Positions 61,206-64,000 of a stretch of DNA of 64,000 nt are shown piece after piece (positions within the stretch are counted from its first letter, which is position 1; every line of letters begins with the position of its first letter). Location of the stretch: contig VRUL01000014.1 in NCBI GenBank assembly GCA_019456145.1, positions 79,192 to 143,191 of the forward strand, read 5' to 3'. Under the pieces are notes generated by a model. It was not told the origin of the DNA and ran no database searches. It saw only the letters and a program-made list of their open reading frames with translations. Both the position numbers and the translations under genes were made by a program. Source of the DNA: Planctomycetota bacterium (GTDB taxonomy: Bacteria; Planctomycetota; Phycisphaerae; Sedimentisphaerales; Anaerobacaceae).

Positions 61206-61226
61206 AAATTGGTGCAAAACATTATG

Positions 61227-61247
61227 TCATTCCCGCAAAATGGGAAT
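61227..61247. repeat. weak ATTCCC-type inverted repeat
   Basis: ATTCCCGCAAAATGGGAAT is the short form of the element at 30538-30600. Confidence 0.4.
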
Positions 61248-61272
61248 CTACATAGCTTCTTCTCAACGCCAG

Positions 61273-64000
61273 TTACTGGATCAGTTGATCCTCCAGAAAC
61301 CATGCCGCCAGCTCAGCAAAGTCCTTGAAGTTAACCTTCAAATCCTCATTCGTGTCAGGTCGCAAACCAACCAGGCCCTGTATATCAGACTCCGTCAGCA
61401 CCGCGTTGTAGACGCGGACGTCGTCCAGTGTACCAGAAAAACAATAAGCCGGCCATCCCCCCATTCTTCCAATCTCGAATGAACCGCCTGAACCGTTTAC
61501 GCTTCCAGTGTAACTAACCGGGGTGGTCCCCTCGACTCCGTCTACCCATATCTTCACGTTCGAACCATCATATGTTCCAGCAACGTGGTGCCATTGGCCA
61601 TCTGTTGGAAACGATTGCTTTACCGGTCCGCCGGGCCCCCAGCTGCCAACGTAGAAGCCGACCTCGTTTTGATACCAAAACAGTCCGTAACCGTCGGCCC
61701 AATTTTCATCAGTACTTTTCCCGGCGATTATATGCCACCCACTGCTGATGGGCCCTTTTATTACCCAGGCTACCACGGTTATCTCTGTCCCGGTTATTTG
61801 CAGGCTTGGGTCGTTCCCACAGCCAACATAATCATCGGTTCCATCAAAATCGAGCGCATCGCTTCCTTTCTTCCCGGCCACCCACTGTGGGTCACCGTTG
61901 ATGGTGCCGTGATTGTTTTGGGCGGAGCTGTCGTTGGCGTTGCCGTCCAGTTTCCAGTGGCCGACAAGATTGCCTGTGCCGGGAGCTACTAACTCAACCA
62001 GCCAGTTCTCTGCCATTACCTCAACCTCTTTATAGTCAACCACGCAATCCTCGACATAATCGACTCTGGCAAAATCTGGTGAACGAAGCGAAAGAAGGCA
62101 TTTGGTTGGATACAGCCGGATATCGTCAAAGAACACCACTCCCTCACCACCGGGTATCGTCCTGTTGTTCTCATCACCGAAGCCAATAGAAATATCGTTG
62201 ACATTCGTCAGGTCCACGCCGAAGCCTGACATCCCAATATTCCACTCATGCCACGATGGGTCATTCACGTCGTTCGGATCTTCGCCGTAGTCGCCGTATG
62301 TCACCTTTCCGCTACTGCCGCCCTGATCTGTCAACTTTACCCACATCGGCTCAATATCATTGTCTGTGTCGCCATAGAACCACAGCGCCAGTGCTCTGAC
62401 ACCTCCTTCGGTCCAATTCGTCCTGCCGATTGGCAAATTGGCAACACCCGCTTTGGCCTCTGAATAATAGTTTGCATCCGCACTATAGGGGTATGGAAGC
62501 CAACCAGGTACATGAAGAAAAATACTACCATCGTTGTCGTAAGCAAACTGCATGGCCTCGCTATCTCGAACGGGCCACGGAGGACCATCACCAGTCAGGC
62601 GTGGGTCAAGGTTATCACTTTCCGTCGAGACCGTTACATTCGCACCAGAATTTCCAACAGGAGTGCCGGTGTAACCGTCACGCCACACAGTTATAATAGC
62701 CGTACGATCATTATAGTCCTCCATATCGTCCACAACGAAATATCCGGGTATCGTAAAGTTCCAGACATCGCCTTCCCACGTATTGGGTTCCTCGGCCATG
62801 TTGACCTCATTAACCTTCCAGTAGTAGGTCTGGCCCAAATCAAGCGATAATGGACCGTAGCTGGCCCTGCAACCATCAGCAGTAGTGATGGTACAGGGGT
62901 CAATAGTTTCCCCTATCACGGCCTGCTCGTTGGTGCTAATGTACACATTGTGCACGGCTGCCTCTCTTCCCCCTCTCCAGCTAAGTAGCACATCTAAACT
63001 ATTAATCGCTGTCCCGGATTCCGGGCTTTCCTCTCTTGCAACCATAGGTATGTAGTAGAACCGGACCTCACTTAGACCATAATTGTCCGGGTCATTTACC
63101 CTTCTCTGCCAGTTGCTGACAGCGGTAATCCTGACGTATTTTGCCACCACGCTAAAATTAACAGTAGTATTATGTGCATAATCAAGATCTTCGGGTGCCT
63201 GTGCAAATTGAGGAACGCCAGCCAACGGCGTCCAGTTACTGCCGTCGGTCGAATACTCGATGGTAACATCTTTGAACCCAAACTTGCTCTCCCTTAGTCC
63301 ATTATAGTTCCATACCCACATCTCAATCAGTTTATAGACCTTGTCGAACTCATATTGTATCCAAGCCCCTCCCGGCGACTCATCGCCGCTCAGCCACATA
63401 TCAGTAGGTATGTCGTACGAATGCAGGTCGTCAACCATGCCGGAGCCGTTGATGGTATTTTCAGGTCCCTCACCTGCGCTGTACGAGCTGGAAGCTGTCG
63501 CAGTTATCTTATCGCCGGAAAGCTGATAAGCATATGGCACGGTCGTAAATTGCCAGATGTCGCCTTTGATTGGGGCAGCATTGACTTCATCAATACGCCA
63601 GTAGTAGGTCGTACCTATACCAAGATCAGAAACCTCATAACTGGTTTCGGTCTGGCGGACCTTGAACACCTTGTATGGGTCAACCGTAGGAGTGGCGTCG
63701 TTCACATCGTCGAAGGCGGTCCCGAAATAAACATCGCGCTCAAGGGCGCCCGGCGCCGCATCCCAGCTAAGGACCACATTGCGGCATACACCTGTCTCAC
63801 CGTCGGCAGGACTCGGCTCCGAAGACTTAGGAATAATCATAAGCTGTAGAATCTCGGCCTCCGTCAGCGCCGTGTTGTAGACGCGGACGTCGTCCAGTGG
63901 ACCATCAAAACAATAACCCAAATATCCCCCCATTCTTCCAATCTCGAATGAACCGCCTGAACCGTTTACGCTTCCAGTGTAACTAACCGGGGTGGTCCCC
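61273..64000 (-). CDS. secreted LamG/discoidin multidomain protein, C-terminal part (5' end outside window)
   Basis: The frame is open to base 64000, so at least 908 residues are coded and the start lies beyond the window. In order: the end of one LamG domain (GGSFEIGRMGGYLGYCFDG, then PLDDVRVYNTALTEAEI); a fibronectin-like segment; a discoidin (F5/8C) domain at ~150-300 (VRITAVSNWQRR); a second fibronectin-like segment (TYYWKVNEVN); a jelly-roll-like domain beginning VVDDMEDYND; a dockerin-like half motif; a full LamG domain at ~660-850 (LVGHWKLDGNANDSSAQNN); and a C-terminal dockerin-like motif (DTNEDLKVNFKDFAELAA). It is probably a surface adhesin or glycan-binding protein. The two LamG domains share at least 70 identical bases (63931-64000 and 61459-61530). 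Confidence 0.8.
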   Translation of the reverse strand, partial: GTTPVSYTGSVNGSGGSFEIGRMGGYLGYCFDGPLDDVRVYNTALTEAEILQLMIIPKSSEPSPADGETGVCRNVVLSWDAAPGALERDVYFGTAFDDVNDATPTVDPYKVFKVRQTETSYEVSDLGIGTTYYWRIDEVNAAPIKGDIWQFTTVPYAYQLSGDKITATASSSYSAGEGPENTINGSGMVDDLHSYDIPTDMWLSGDESPGGAWIQYEFDKVYKLIEMWVWNYNGLRESKFGFKDVTIEYSTDGSNWTPLAGVPQFAQAPEDLDYAHNTTVNFSVVAKYVRITAVSNWQRRVNDPDNYGLSEVRFYYIPMVAREESPESGTAINSLDVLLSWRGGREAAVHNVYISTNEQAVIGETIDPCTITTADGCRASYGPLSLDLGQTYYWKVNEVNMAEEPNTWEGDVWNFTIPGYFVVDDMEDYNDRTAIITVWRDGYTGTPVGNSGANVTVSTESDNLDPRLTGDGPPWPVRDSEAMQFAYDNDGSIFLHVPGWLPYPYSADANYYSEAKAGVANLPIGRTNWTEGGVRALALWFYGDTDNDIEPMWVKLTDQGGSSGKVTYGDYGEDPNDVNDPSWHEWNIGMSGFGVDLTNVNDISIGFGDENNRTIPGGEGVVFFDDIRLYPTKCLLSLRSPDFARVDYVEDCVVDYKEVEVMAENWLVELVAPGTGNLVGHWKLDGNANDSSAQNNHGTINGDPQWVAGKKGSDALDFDGTDDYVGCGNDPSLQITGTEITVVAWVIKGPISSGWHIIAGKSTDENWADGYGLFWYQNEVGFYVGSWGPGGPVKQSFPTDGQWHHVAGTYDGSNVKIWVDGVEGTTPVSYTGSVNGSGGSFEIGRMGGWPAYCFSGTLDDVRVYNAVLTESDIQGLVGLRPDTNEDLKVNFKDFAELAAWFLEDQLIQ

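Larger units (their letters stand above)
60890..61272. other. intergenic region right of the island
   Basis: No gene. Holds the second CCCCGTTAGAAATT inverted-repeat element (60976-61034), a minus-strand terminator (61163-61205) and a weak ATTCCC-type repeat (61227-61247). The right border of the island must lie within or left of this stretch; no direct repeat matching the left side was seen. Confidence 0.5.

Noticed and set aside
1..64000. tRNA and rRNA genes
   Set aside because: No rRNA segment or cloverleaf with a TTC-arm consensus was recognised by eye; this is not a substitute for a tRNA search.

Overview
The window looks like chromosomal DNA from a planctomycete, most likely a member of the Phycisphaerae. 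This is inferred from gene content, not from a marker gene; no rRNA or tRNA was recognised. The signs are many exported sugar-active enzymes, twin-arginine leaders on oxidoreductases and a sulfatase, LamG and right-handed beta-helix proteins with dockerin-like C-termini, a BlaI/BlaR1 pair with a huge sensor, a sigma factor carrying a membrane-anchored extension, and dispersed repeats of a kind I recall from such genomes (one spells MQNEPN when translated).

Layout. 1-11.7 kb: amino-sugar catabolism (PIG-L deacetylase end, NagB-like deaminase), a ceramidase-like hydrolase, a beta-helix protein, a Tat-exported aldo/keto reductase-like protein coupled to a tetrahaem lipoprotein, a sugar isomerase, a Gfo/Idh/MocA oxidoreductase, a nitrilase-family enzyme and a second beta-helix protein. 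11.8-16.3 kb: blaI-blaR1-type regulatory pair whose sensor ends in a remnant of an alpha-L-fucosidase gene. 16.8-23.2 kb: probable sugar operon (XRE-cupin regulator, DegT aminotransferase, UroD-like protein, fucose-isomerase-like protein, sodium/solute symporter). 23.4-34.6 kb: isomerase, secreted TIM-barrel-like protein, tandem SASA esterase, GH16 glycanase, pseudopilin-like protein, a repeat/beta-helix protein and the sigma factor. 35-37.7 kb: repeat and integrase remnant next to a hybrid histidine kinase and response regulator. 38.1-48.3 kb: one long type IV pilus/type II secretion operon (ATPase, platform, five pilin-like proteins, PilM-PilN-like, PilO-like, secretin). 48.7-53.9 kb: alpha/beta-hydrolase esterase, sulfatase, SnoaL-like protein, shortened UroD-like protein. 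54.1-60.9 kb: a small phage-derived island (unknown protein, ParB-methyltransferase, HTH protein, terminase large subunit, large serine recombinase). 61.3-64 kb: the 3' part of a LamG/discoidin surface protein, cut by the window end.

How it fits together. The enzymes suggest attack on esterified, sulfated and possibly fucosylated or beta-glucan-type polysaccharides (GH16, SASA, acetyl-esterase-like, sulfatase), followed by symporter uptake and intracellular isomerases and oxidoreductases. The pilus or secretion machine and the adhesin-like proteins would serve attachment or export. The items I would look at first are the pseudopilin fused to seven 51-residue repeats, the capsid-less terminase/methyltransferase/recombinase island, the modular BlaR1 with recurring linkers, and several dispersed-repeat families.
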